A stretch of 44,072 bases of DNA from an uncultured Lachnobacterium sp. (lineage in GTDB: Bacteria; Bacillota; Clostridia; Lachnospirales; Lachnospiraceae): assembly GCA_900549895.1 (NCBI GenBank), contig URQG01000001.1, forward strand, positions 1 through 44,072, given 5' to 3'. Position 1 is the stretch's first letter, and the number at the start of each line of letters is the position of its first letter. This document shows positions 8,384 to 16,803 of this stretch, in pieces. The translations under genes were made by a program, and so were the position numbers. The notes below the pieces were generated by a model. It was given only the letters and a program-made list of their open reading frames with translations, did not search any database and was not told the DNA's origin.

Positions 8384-10420
8384 TTACGCTGTCACCATCC
8401 CTACTGATTGTAGTTCTACGTCGGACTCTACCTCATTATACGACACTACGATCAAATCTTTGAAATAATCTTCCGTAAGTTTCTTAAAATACATACGCAC
8501 GATCGGCGATGTAATGATGATCGGCGCTTTGCCGATTCCTTCCAGCTTCTGAATTTCTGTTCCGACCGAGTCCATAATTGCCTTGGTCTTCTCAGGATCC
8601 ATCGTAAGATATGCCCCCTGTTCTGTCTGCTTGACAGAAGACATGATTTCCTGCTCCACTTTCGGATCCAGCGTAATCACGCTTGTAGTCTCATTCGCCG
8701 GGAAATACTTATTGGAGATTGCACGTTTTAAGCTTTGACGCACATACTCCGTCAATACATCCGTATCTCTCGTTGTCTGAGCATGATCAGCAAGTGACTC
8801 AAAAATCGTAAGAAGGTCTCTGATCGAAATACCTTCCTCCAAAAGGTTCTGGAGTACCTTCTGTATTTCACCAAGTCCAAGCAGTTTCGGTGTAAGTTCG
8901 TCCACAAGCACCGGATTGCTCTCCTTGAGATTGTTGACCAGATTTTGCACATCCTGTCTTGTAAGGAGTTCCGCAATATGGCTTCGAATTACCTCCGTCA
9001 AATGCGTAGCAATAATGGATGGCGCATCAACGACTGTATATCCAAGACTTTCCGCACGTTCTCTCTGTGCTTCCGTAATCCAGATCGCAGGCAGATGGAA
9101 AGAAGGTTCATAGGTAGGAATACCTGTAATTTCTTCCTCCACGTATCCCGGATTCATTGCCATATAATGATCAAACAGAATCTCTCCTTCCGTTACCTGA
9201 ATACCTTTGATCTTGATAATATACTGATTCGGATTCAGCTGAATATTGTCTCGGAGACGAATGATAGGAACAACCGTACCAAGTTCCAATGCGATCTGTC
9301 TTCGGATCATAACCACTCGGTCAAGAAGATCTCCGCCCTGATTCACATCCGCAAGCGGAATAATTCCATATCCAAATTCCAATTCGATAGGATCCACCTG
9401 CAAAAGCGATACGACATTCTCCGGTTTACGGATTTCTTCCGCTTCCGTTTCTGCCTGTTGTACTTCCTCTTCGATCGTTTCCTCCCCGATATTTTGACTG
9501 ATGCTTCTTCCGGTCAGCAGAAACGCAACACCAAGTCCCACAAAAAGTACCAGATTAAGAGGCGTTGCAACACCAAGGAAAATGATAACCGTACCTACAA
9601 TATATAATACACGAGGCACACCAAATAACTGCTTAACCAAAACACCTGAGAAATCAGCCTCATTGGAGCCCTTCGTGACAAGAATACCGGTTGACAGAGA
9701 AATGAGAAGCGACGGAATCTGGGAAACGAGTCCGTCACCGATCGTCAGGAGTCCAAACTGTTGGATCGCATCATTGAATCCAAGTCCCATATTGGTTACT
9801 CCCATGATCGTACCACCGATCAGGTTGATAAAAGTGATGATAAGACCTGCGGTCGCATCTCCCTTTACATACTTTGTCGCACCATCCATGGCGCCGAAGA
9901 AACTGGACTCACGCTGAATCTTCTCTCTTCGTTCTTTTGCTTCCTGATCTGTGATCGCTCCGGTATTCAGATCGGCATCGATTGCCATCTGTTTACCGGG
10001 CATTGCATCCAATGTAAATCGAGCTGTTACCTCAGATACTCGCTCGGAACCTTTGTTGATAACAATAAACTGGATCAATACCAAAACAATGAATACGATC
10101 GTACCAACGACCATATTACCGCCACCAACGAAACTGCCGAATGTTCGTACAACGTTACCCGGATCGCCTGTAAGAAGAATCAGACGAGTGGATGATACGT
10201 TCAGCGAAATTCGAAAGATCGTCGTAAACAACAGCAACGTTGGGAAGAAAGACATGTCCAGTACTTCTTTCGCAAACAATACATTAAAGAGAATGATGAG
10301 GGCAATGGAAATGTTGATCGCAAGCATCACATCCAGCAGTATGGATGGGATCGGCACAATGAAAAACACAACAGCCGCCAGCAAATATAGTCCAACTCCG
10401 ATATCCGCTTTCTTCAACAT
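8384..10420 (-). CDS. flhA: Flagellar type III export gate protein FlhA
   Basis: FlhA forms the nonameric ring of the flagellar export gate that couples proton flow to secretion and docks chaperone-substrate complexes. The 678-residue protein has about eight N-terminal membrane helices. The conserved FHIPEP cytosolic loop reads DADLNTGAITDQEAKERRE, followed by ESSFFGAMDGATKYVKGDA. A large C-terminal cytosolic domain runs from about 330 onward. The start at 10420 follows a strong GGAGGTAATG site. Length and order after flhB agree with the family. Confidence 0.97.
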   Translation of the reverse strand: MLKKADIGVGLYLLAAVVFFIVPIPSILLDVMLAINISIALIILFNVLFAKEVLDMSFFPTLLLFTTIFRISLNVSSTRLILLTGDPGNVVRTFGSFVGGGNMVVGTIVFIVLVLIQFIVINKGSERVSEVTARFTLDAMPGKQMAIDADLNTGAITDQEAKERREKIQRESSFFGAMDGATKYVKGDATAGLIITFINLIGGTIMGVTNMGLGFNDAIQQFGLLTIGDGLVSQIPSLLISLSTGILVTKGSNEADFSGVLVKQLFGVPRVLYIVGTVIIFLGVATPLNLVLFVGLGVAFLLTGRSISQNIGEETIEEEVQQAETEAEEIRKPENVVSLLQVDPIELEFGYGIIPLADVNQGGDLLDRVVMIRRQIALELGTVVPIIRLRDNIQLNPNQYIIKIKGIQVTEGEILFDHYMAMNPGYVEEEITGIPTYEPSFHLPAIWITEAQRERAESLGYTVVDAPSIIATHLTEVIRSHIAELLTRQDVQNLVNNLKESNPVLVDELTPKLLGLGEIQKVLQNLLEEGISIRDLLTIFESLADHAQTTRDTDVLTEYVRQSLKRAISNKYFPANETTSVITLDPKVEQEIMSSVKQTEQGAYLTMDPEKTKAIMDSVGTEIQKLEGIGKAPIIITSPIVRMYFKKLTEDYFKDLIVVSYNEVESDVELQSVGMVTA

Positions 10421-10475
10421 CGCACATTACCTCCTTTCTCTCATATATACAAAATGTTTACGTACCCAGTCGTTT

Positions 10476-11579
10476 TTATTTGTTTTTGGTTTGAAATACG
10501 ACTGCGAGTACTTCCGCAACTGCCTGATACAGTTCCGGCGGAATCTCTGTTCCGATATCTACATTGTGGTAAAGCATTCGCGCGAGTGGCTTATTCTCCA
10601 CAATCTCAATTTGATTTTCTCGAGCGACTTCCTTAATTCTCTGCGCCAGAAAATCTTCTCCTTTGGCAAGCACAACCGGAGCCGAACTTACCTCAGCATC
10701 ATATTTTAAAGCAACAGCCAAATGTGTCGGGTTTGTAATGACAACATCTGCTTTTGGCACGTCCTGCATCATACGCTTTTGCGAAACTTCCTGCATCTTA
10801 CGACGCTGACGTCCTTTAATCTGCGGATCACCCTCCGTATTCTTATATTCATCCTTTACTTCCTGCTTGGTCATCTTCATATCATCATTGAATTTATATT
10901 TCTGATATGCAAAATCTGCGATTCCAATAATAAGATAGACCAGACTGATCTTAAGTCCAATATCTATAATCAGTGTGCCGACCAACGCCACTGCCTGATT
11001 CATCGACAGATCATATAAAATAAGCAGGTCATTCACACGATCTTTCAATGATGAGTATGCAATATAGCCGATAAGACCGATCTTAACGATTGACAACAAT
11101 AGTTGAAAAATCGAATCCTTTGAAAAGATTCTTTTAAATCCGTTAATTGGATTGAATTTACTCAGTTCCGGTTTCATTGGCTTCGTGGAAACCTTCCATC
11201 CGACCTGTACAATACTGACCAATATCGTAATCACAAAACCAAATGCAAAAAATGGAAGAACAATCAGCAGCCAACGTATAATAACGTCAAAAAACAGGGA
11301 TGACACTGCCTGTGCCGACAATGCTCCCTCGTTAATACGGACAAAATCTGCCATGGTATTGTAAATTGCAGGAAAGAGATTGATCAGGCTTTCTCCCACA
11401 TACGAAATAAAGATCTTCAGACATAAAAACAGAACGATCAGACCGAAAGCTGCCGTCAGTTCCTTGCTTTTGGCAACTTTTCCTTCCTCACGAGCATCCT
11501 TCAACTTTTTTGCAGTTGCAGGCTCCGTCTTTTCTCCGCCCTCGCCATCCTTGGCAAACCATTGCAGATTCAATTTCAT
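10476..11579 (-). CDS. flhB: Flagellar type III export switch protein FlhB
   Basis: FlhB sits at the export gate and switches export from rod/hook to filament substrates after self-cleavage. The 367-residue protein has four N-terminal membrane helices and a cytosolic domain with the autocleavage motif NPTH at residues 283-286, followed by LAVALKY. The start at 11579 (MKLNLQWFAKDGE) matches a common N terminus in Clostridia. An in-frame TTG start at 11621 would overlap fliR and is rejected. Its own ribosome site is weak, so translation may be coupled to fliR. Confidence 0.95.
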   Translation of the reverse strand: MKLNLQWFAKDGEGGEKTEPATAKKLKDAREEGKVAKSKELTAAFGLIVLFLCLKIFISYVGESLINLFPAIYNTMADFVRINEGALSAQAVSSLFFDVIIRWLLIVLPFFAFGFVITILVSIVQVGWKVSTKPMKPELSKFNPINGFKRIFSKDSIFQLLLSIVKIGLIGYIAYSSLKDRVNDLLILYDLSMNQAVALVGTLIIDIGLKISLVYLIIGIADFAYQKYKFNDDMKMTKQEVKDEYKNTEGDPQIKGRQRRKMQEVSQKRMMQDVPKADVVITNPTHLAVALKYDAEVSSAPVVLAKGEDFLAQRIKEVARENQIEIVENKPLARMLYHNVDIGTEIPPELYQAVAEVLAVVFQTKNK

Positions 11580-11601
11580 TATTCGGTTATGATATTCTTT
11601 G

Positions 11602-12381
11602 CTAATACATTCCTTCGGCAATTAACCTCACCATCGTCTTTATTTCTTTCAGAATCATATTGGCTACATCTGGCAGCAAAAAAACCGTCAGAAAAATTAC
11701 CACAAATCCAACCAGTACCTTTAGCTGCATACCTACAGAAAACATGTTCATCTGCGGTGCAACCTTTGCCATAATTCCAAGTACGCAGTTTAAAATCATA
11801 ATGCAGGCAAAAAACGGAAGAAAAATGCGAAAGCCGATCACAAATATATCTCCCATATATCGCACAATGGTATTGAGCATATGATCCCAGTCAAATACCT
11901 GTCCGGCAATCGGGATCACGCTAAACGAGTCCGCAATCGCCTGAATCAGATAGGTATGAAAATTTGAAGTGATCATTAAAATCATAACCAGATAATAATA
12001 AAAATTACCGGTTAAAGTCACTTCTGTTCCCATATCCGGATTAAATTCGGATGCCATCGACAGACCAATATCCATATCAATGACGGTACCGGCAAACAAA
12101 ACAATAGAATTACAGATATTTGCAGCGAAACCAATGAGCAGTCCTGTAATTCCTTCTTTTAACACAACCACCGCATAACCGACTAAGCTTTCATAGGAAA
12201 ACTCCGGTCTTGCGACCACACTATATAAAAGGATCGAAGTAAAAAATGACAATCCGATCTTCACCTGATTCGGAATCCCCGTCTGCCCTAACAGAGGCGC
12301 AACATATACAAAACAGGTAATCCGCACCAGAATCAAAAGAAAATATTCAAAATTATCCAGAGTAAATGTAAAGTTAACCAT
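11602..12381 (-). CDS. fliR: Flagellar export gate protein FliR
   Basis: FliR is part of the FliP-FliQ-FliR channel through which flagellar subunits enter the export path. The 259-residue product is an integral membrane protein with about six hydrophobic segments and family-typical stretches (VYVAPLLGQTGIPNQVKIGL, ITGLLIGFAANI, MDIGLSMASEFNPDMGT). It begins four bases after fliQ and is followed by flhB. The start at 12381 has an AGGATAG ribosome site. Confidence 0.95.
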   Translation of the reverse strand: MVNFTFTLDNFEYFLLILVRITCFVYVAPLLGQTGIPNQVKIGLSFFTSILLYSVVARPEFSYESLVGYAVVVLKEGITGLLIGFAANICNSIVLFAGTVIDMDIGLSMASEFNPDMGTEVTLTGNFYYYLVMILMITSNFHTYLIQAIADSFSVIPIAGQVFDWDHMLNTIVRYMGDIFVIGFRIFLPFFACIMILNCVLGIMAKVAPQMNMFSVGMQLKVLVGFVVIFLTVFLLPDVANMILKEIKTMVRLIAEGMY

Positions 12382-12385
12382 GAAA

Positions 12386-12664
12386 CTATCCTAAACTCAG
12401 GTAATAACTAAAATTGGACCATAGTCTCTCAATAAAGCTTGACATGCTATTTAACATCCATGATCCACAAATTAATAATGTCACAAATACACCGAGTATC
12501 TTCGGGACAAAGGTAAGTGTCTGCTCCTGAATGGATGTAACGGTCTGAAAAATACTCACAATCAAACCGATGATCAGTGACACCAAAAGAAGCGGTGCCG
12601 ATGTAATGATGATCGTATATATGGCATCTCTTGCAATATCAAGTACTGCACCCTCTGAAATCAT
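12386..12664 (-). CDS. fliQ: Flagellar export gate protein FliQ
   Basis: FliQ is the small two-helix component of the export gate. The 92-residue product has two membrane helices (about 15-38 and 52-72) flanking the conserved IVSIFQTVTSIQEQTLTFVPK segment. The start is the ATG at 12664 (MISEGAVLD), preceded by AGGAGGTG; the in-frame extension further upstream would overlap the end of fliP. It lies 11 nt after fliP. Confidence 0.95.
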   Translation of the reverse strand: MISEGAVLDIARDAIYTIIITSAPLLLVSLIIGLIVSIFQTVTSIQEQTLTFVPKILGVFVTLLICGSWMLNSMSSFIERLWSNFSYYLSLG

Positions 12665-12675
12665 ACAGACACCTC

Positions 12676-13524
12676 CTAGTAAAACGTCTGAACCAAAGAA
12701 CCGATAACCAAATTCCATCCATCCGCAAGAATAAACAACAGTATCTTAAACGGAAGAGAAATCGTCGTCGGCGGAAGCATCATCATACCCATAGACATAA
12801 GAACCGATGATACAACCATATCAATAACAATAAACGGGATATAGATTAGAAATCCCATAATAAAGGCCTTGCGTAGCTCACTCAAAATAAACGCCGGAAC
12901 CAATGTCGTAAAAGGTACATCCGACAGTTCCTTATCATCTTCGTAGGTTTCTCCTGAAATTTCTGTAAACAGATTAATGTCACGGATCTGAATCTTTGCG
13001 TCCTTGATCATAAACTCACGAATCGGTTCTTCTGCCTTCTTCAGAAATTCCGTCTGGGTAATCTCACCACGGTCAAGTGGCTGGATCGCATCCTTATTAA
13101 TCTGTTGAAATGTCGGCCACATAATAAATACTGTGAGAAATAAAGCCAGACCGATCAGTATCTGGTTCGGCGGAGCCGTCTGTGTTCCGATCGCCGTACG
13201 CACAAAATGCAATACAATGATAATTCGTGTAAATGACGTCATCATGATCAAAATTGACGGTGCAAGTGATAAAACAGTCAACACCAAAAGCATTCTGACC
13301 GGCGTGGAAAGCGATCCGTTTTCATTATTATAAGTAATAGACAAACCATTGGTCTGATCATTATGATTGGCAACTTCCGAACTTCCCGTTGCCGATTGGC
13401 TCTGGTTTGTCGATGCTGCATAAGTTGTTGTCGGATGCAGCAAACATAATGCAATTGTAATTATCAAAACCGCGCAGGCAAAAGTAAAACTCGCCACACA
13501 GTAAATCTTTTTTCCTCTGCTCAT
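12676..13524 (-). CDS. fliP: Flagellar export gate protein FliP
   Basis: FliP forms the pentameric core of the flagellar export channel. The 282-residue protein starts with a cleavable signal peptide (MSRGKKIYCV, a hydrophobic core, then TTYAAS) as in other FliP proteins. It continues with the family blocks SLAPSILIMMTSFTRIIIVL, TAPPNQILIGLALFLT and the C-terminal PFKILLFILADGWNLV. The start at 13524 lies immediately after the fliO stop and has an AGGA site. An upstream in-frame start would overlap the fliO coding region by ~90 nt and would bury the signal peptide, so it is rejected. A Ser/Asn/Gln-rich stretch follows the signal peptide. Confidence 0.95.
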   Translation of the reverse strand: MSRGKKIYCVASFTFACAVLIITIALCLLHPTTTYAASTNQSQSATGSSEVANHNDQTNGLSITYNNENGSLSTPVRMLLVLTVLSLAPSILIMMTSFTRIIIVLHFVRTAIGTQTAPPNQILIGLALFLTVFIMWPTFQQINKDAIQPLDRGEITQTEFLKKAEEPIREFMIKDAKIQIRDINLFTEISGETYEDDKELSDVPFTTLVPAFILSELRKAFIMGFLIYIPFIVIDMVVSSVLMSMGMMMLPPTTISLPFKILLFILADGWNLVIGSLVQTFY

Positions 13525-13525
13525 A

Positions 13526-13906
13526 TTAATCCTGTTTCTTTGGTAACTTATCCTTAAACTTACCAAAAATCTCTGCGAAGGATTCCTGTTTTTCCTTTTC
13601 TCCCTGATGTTCAAACGAAAAATCTTTTAACTGTTCTCTCGTCAATCGGGTAAGAAGATGAACTTCATCTTTACCGACGGATACCACCAAATATACCGTT
13701 CCCGCTTCAACGATACTGATATATTTGTTATTTCCGACACTGATGGTCTCAATAACATGCAAATTTTTGTTGTTACTGCGGCTTTTCTGAAAGCCGCCCA
13801 TCCATCTCGTTGTAAGATACGTAACACCAAGCACAAAAGCAAAGATAATAAGTGCTCCGATCAATTGTACCAGACTATGTATGGCACTCGATAATAACAT
13901 TACCAT
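13526..13906 (-). CDS. fliO: Flagellar biosynthesis protein FliO/FliZ
   Basis: FliO is a bitopic membrane protein that helps FliP fold or assemble. The 126-residue product has one N-terminal membrane helix (about 10-32) and a small cytosolic beta domain (LHVIETISVGNNKYISIVEAG, YLVVSVGKDEVHLLTRL), the usual FliO layout. A charged Lys/Glu-rich tail closes the protein. It lies between fliY and fliP as in Bacillus, although cheY, which stands between fliY and fliO there, is missing here. Confidence 0.9.
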   Translation of the reverse strand: MVMLLSSAIHSLVQLIGALIIFAFVLGVTYLTTRWMGGFQKSRSNNKNLHVIETISVGNNKYISIVEAGTVYLVVSVGKDEVHLLTRLTREQLKDFSFEHQGEKEKQESFAEIFGKFKDKLPKKQD

Positions 13907-13912
13907 TACACT

Positions 13913-15121
13913 TTATGCCTGTGGCGGCTTTGAAGAATTAACAATTTCCGTGATACGAACACCGAAACTTTCTTCAATGACCACTACTTCTCCCTTCGCA
14001 ACATACTTTCCATTGACGAGCACATCAATTGGTTCTCCGGCTATCTTGTTAAGCTCAATGATCTTACCCGGACCAAAATCAAGAATATCAGAAATTGATT
14101 TCTTTGTTCGTCCAAGCTCAACTGTAACTTCAAGCGGAACATCCATGATTAAATCAATATTTTCCGGCTGATAGTTTCCAAAATTTCCTCCGGAGAAAGC
14201 AGTAAACTGCGCCGGTTGCACATTGACCTGCTGATTCATCATCGGTTGGCCCATCATTGGCTGCCCCATCATCGGCTGATTCATCATCGGTTGTCCCATC
14301 ATCGGTTGTCCCATCATCTGCTGATTCATCTGGGGCTGTCCCATTTGCGGTTGCGCATTCATCTGCGGCTGCGTATTCATTTGCGGTGCCGCCTGCGACT
14401 CCGGTTGTGGAGTCTGAGCCGGTTCTTCCTTCATACTACTGCTATCCATCTCCATGTTGTGTGTCACACCCGCACACATCTCCTTTGCAAACGAGATTGG
14501 ATAAAGCTGCATGATTTCACTATCAACAAGGTCTCCGATTTCCATACGGAATGAAATTTTAACAAATTTCCCCGTCAGGAACTCATCAATCTCACCCTCA
14601 TCAATCTCTCCTGTCAGATCAACCAAATCTGCCTTTGGCGGGCTGATGTCAATTTTCTTATTCAGCATGGAGGACAAGGATGTCGCAGATGATCCCATCA
14701 TCTGATTCATTGCTTCACTGATTGCACTCAGGTGAAGTTCTCCGAGTTCTCCCTCTGTATTTGTTCCATCACCGCCCATCATAAGGTCCGTGATGATCTT
14801 AACATCGTTTTCTTTCAGTACAAGAATATTGCTTCCGTCCAAACCAACTGTATACGCAATTCGGATAAATACACATGGTCTCTCATACTTTGTTACAACG
14901 TCATCCCAGGTTGCATAAGATACAACCGGAGTTGAAATCTCTACCTTGCGATTAACGAGAGAAAACAACGTTGTCGCAGCCGTACCCATACTGATATTGG
15001 CAATCTCCCCAATCGCATCAATTTCAGCTTCTGAAAGTTCCGCTTCTGCCGTATCTGCTCCCGATCCGCCGGGCTTGTTCAGCAGTGCGTTAATTTCTTC
15101 CTGCGATAAAATTCCATCCAT
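13913..15121 (-). CDS. fliY: Flagellar switch protein and CheY-P phosphatase FliY (FliN-type)
   Basis: FliY is a C-ring protein that also dephosphorylates CheY-P. The 402-residue product has three parts. An N-terminal CheY-P-binding peptide reads MDGILSQEEINALL. A CheC-like phosphatase domain has two active-site helices (EIANISMGTAATTL near residue 39 and EAMNQMMGSSATSL near 136). The C-terminal FliN/SpoA domain includes VPLEVTVELGRTKKSISDIL. A Met/Gln/Pro-rich linker of about 70 residues joins them, built largely of five-residue repeats (MMGQP, MMNQP), which is unusually repetitive. FliY lies four bases after fliM. Confidence 0.95.
   Translation of the reverse strand: MDGILSQEEINALLNKPGGSGADTAEAELSEAEIDAIGEIANISMGTAATTLFSLVNRKVEISTPVVSYATWDDVVTKYERPCVFIRIAYTVGLDGSNILVLKENDVKIITDLMMGGDGTNTEGELGELHLSAISEAMNQMMGSSATSLSSMLNKKIDISPPKADLVDLTGEIDEGEIDEFLTGKFVKISFRMEIGDLVDSEIMQLYPISFAKEMCAGVTHNMEMDSSSMKEEPAQTPQPESQAAPQMNTQPQMNAQPQMGQPQMNQQMMGQPMMGQPMMNQPMMGQPMMGQPMMNQQVNVQPAQFTAFSGGNFGNYQPENIDLIMDVPLEVTVELGRTKKSISDILDFGPGKIIELNKIAGEPIDVLVNGKYVAKGEVVVIEESFGVRITEIVNSSKPPQA
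14219..14398 (-). repeat. Short tandem repeats encoding the Met/Gln-rich FliY linker
   Basis: This stretch of fliY is built from degenerate 15-bp units encoding MMGQP or MMNQP (six in a row, ordered G, G, N, G, G, N), preceded by related QMNxQP and QMGQP units. The period is a multiple of three, so gain or loss of units would keep the frame and change only the distance between the phosphatase and FliN domains. Such arrays are prone to slippage, so the copy number may vary between strains or be misassembled. Confidence 0.85.
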
Positions 15122-15125
15122 ACGT

Positions 15126-16106
15126 TTATTGCTCCTCTCTGATCACCGAAGTGACCCTAACTGCATAATTGTCGCCCGAAGAACCGGGCAATGCAGTAAA
15201 TTTTCGAATATTTCCGACGTAGACATCCAGTTCATCATCAACATTACGATCAAGCTTTATAATGTCTCCCGGTTGCAGCATTGCAAAATCATTTACCGAA
15301 ATTGAGCTGGTGCCCAATACCGCTTTCACAGGTATTTGTGCCCGCTGGATCAGAGATTCAATTGCATCTGCATAACTGTTGTTATCCTGATCCTGCATAT
15401 TGGAATACCAATACTTGGTATTCAATTTATCGATAACATCTTCCAAAGTAATATATGGAAGACATATATTCATCAATCCTTCTACCTCACCGATTTTCAT
15501 ATTGATCGTCACAATTGCGATCATTTCGCTCGGTGATATGATCTGTGCATACTGTGAATTCGTCTCTATCCGTTCCAGCCGCGGATGAATATCCACAACA
15601 TTTTCCCATGGTTCCTTGAGCAGATTCACACATACGATCATAATGCGTTCTATGATAAGAAGTTCAATTTCCGAAAATTCCCTTACTTTACCAATCGGAT
15701 CGCCACGTCCGCCAAGCATTCGATCAACGATCGTATATCCAAGCGTCGATGCCATCTCTATGATAATATTGCCCTGCAATGGGGCGAAATTAACAATTCC
15801 AAGCAACACCGGATTTGATAATGCATTCGAGAATTCCGAGTACGTTACCGCCTCCGAATTCATCACTTCAACCTGCACATTTTTGCGCAGATAAACCGGA
15901 AGGTTTGTGGAAAGCAATCTTCCATAATGCTCAAAAATAATTTCCAAGGTACGAAGATGCTCCTTGGAAAATTTGGAAGGACGGGCAAAATCATACTCTT
16001 TAACCTGTTTTTCATCACTGTCTTTAATTTCTTCTACATCCAGCTCACCTGTGCTTAACGCAGCCAGCAAACTGTCTATCTCATTCTGAGATAATACGTC
16101 ACCCAT
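15126..16106 (-). CDS. fliM: Flagellar motor switch protein FliM
   Basis: FliM forms the middle of the C ring and binds CheY-P through its N-terminal peptide, changing the direction of rotation. The 326-residue protein has that peptide (MGDVLSQNEIDSLL), a middle CheC-like domain without phosphatase residues (conserved GGRGDPIG and REFSEIE), and a C-terminal SpoA domain (VKAVLGTSSISVNDFAMLQPGD). Length and order match the family. Upstream lies a 157-bp spacer containing tandem repeats, unusually long for this operon. Confidence 0.96.
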   Translation of the reverse strand: MGDVLSQNEIDSLLAALSTGELDVEEIKDSDEKQVKEYDFARPSKFSKEHLRTLEIIFEHYGRLLSTNLPVYLRKNVQVEVMNSEAVTYSEFSNALSNPVLLGIVNFAPLQGNIIIEMASTLGYTIVDRMLGGRGDPIGKVREFSEIELLIIERIMIVCVNLLKEPWENVVDIHPRLERIETNSQYAQIISPSEMIAIVTINMKIGEVEGLMNICLPYITLEDVIDKLNTKYWYSNMQDQDNNSYADAIESLIQRAQIPVKAVLGTSSISVNDFAMLQPGDIIKLDRNVDDELDVYVGNIRKFTALPGSSGDNYAVRVTSVIREEQ

Positions 16107-16133
16107 CTGTCTCTCACCACCTGTATATCATGC

Positions 16134-16253
16134 GGAGCTTCAAAAATGCACCACATTTTTGGCGATACACCAAAGATGTACCAAAATTTTAGCGATACAT
16201 CACAGATGTACCGCAATCTTAGCGGTACAAAACAAATGTACCGCATCGGTCAG
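16134..16253 (+). repeat. Four degenerate 30-bp palindromic repeats between fliM and fliL
   Basis: Four units of exactly 30 bp start at 16134, 16164, 16194 and 16224. The middle units share the core GCGATACAYCAMAGATGTACC followed by an A/T-rich spacer, and each core is itself an imperfect inverted repeat. Across units 3 and 4, TGTACCGC (16207-16214) and GCGGTACA (16222-16229) form a perfect 8-bp stem with a 7-nt loop, so the intercistronic mRNA should fold. The core recurs nearly unchanged at 43622-43644. On the plus strand the units also read as ten-codon repeats (GDTPKMYQNF, SDTSQMYRNL, SGTKQMYRIG) in a 48-codon open frame from 16146 with a GGAG site eight bases upstream. I do not call that frame a gene. 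Confidence 0.85.
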
Positions 16254-16263
16254 TCTTACCATT

Positions 16264-16785
16264 TTACTCAGATGTCGATTCGGAAAAATTGACTCCGACA
16301 ACCAGATCTGCGCCAAACAGTTCCTGCATATCCGAAAGGATTTCTTCCTTTGCTGCATCTTTATTTGATTCAAACTCATCAAGTGTGTAATTACCGATTA
16401 CCTGAATGATATCATTCTTTATCGTCTCATCCTGACTCGTAAAGAAATCCTGATTGTAAGTCGCGTAATTATCGCTCTTCTTATTCAGCACCAATGACAC
16501 TTTAAGTACTGCATAATGATTCTTTCCATCAGGATCTTTTGCAAGATTCGTAGTGATTTTTTCTCCGGCATTGACTTTATAAATATCCTGCTGATCGATT
16601 GGAACGTTAGAGACTCCACTTGCTGCTCCACTATTCAAATCCAGGTCAATTGCCGAGCATACTTTTTCAATAAGGTTATTTGCCTTCTTTGTTTCCGGCA
16701 GCACACTGAACATCAAAATTGCTGTCAGAACAAAATTGGCAAACACCAACGCAAGTATCAGTACTGAAATCAAATTTTTCTTCAT
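16264..16785 (-). CDS. fliL: Flagellar basal body-associated protein FliL
   Basis: FliL surrounds the stator units and supports motor torque. The 173-residue product has a short cytosolic start (MKKN), one membrane helix (about 5-28), and a periplasm-facing or extracellular domain. Family-like features are the VNAGEKITTNLAKDPDGKNH strand region and a C-terminal helix with EEILSDMQELFG. Similarity is moderate, as usual for FliL; its place between motB and fliM supports the call. Confidence 0.88.
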   Translation of the reverse strand: MKKNLISVLILALVFANFVLTAILMFSVLPETKKANNLIEKVCSAIDLDLNSGAASGVSNVPIDQQDIYKVNAGEKITTNLAKDPDGKNHYAVLKVSLVLNKKSDNYATYNQDFFTSQDETIKNDIIQVIGNYTLDEFESNKDAAKEEILSDMQELFGADLVVGVNFSESTSE

Positions 16786-16803
16786 ATTTCTTATCTTTTC
16801 CTC

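Noticed and set aside
9501..10709. Long plus-strand reading frames opposite flhA and flhB
   Set aside because: They overlap firmly identified genes, show no family features, and have no ribosome site or promoter.
16134..16253. A CRISPR array
   Set aside because: The 30-bp units are contiguous degenerate repeats without unique spacers, and no cas gene is nearby.
16146..16292. A 48-codon plus-strand gene with ten-residue repeats and a GGAG site
   Set aside because: It is antisense to the operon, has no visible promoter and overlaps the end of fliL; its pattern follows from the DNA repeats. Kept only as a hypothesis.
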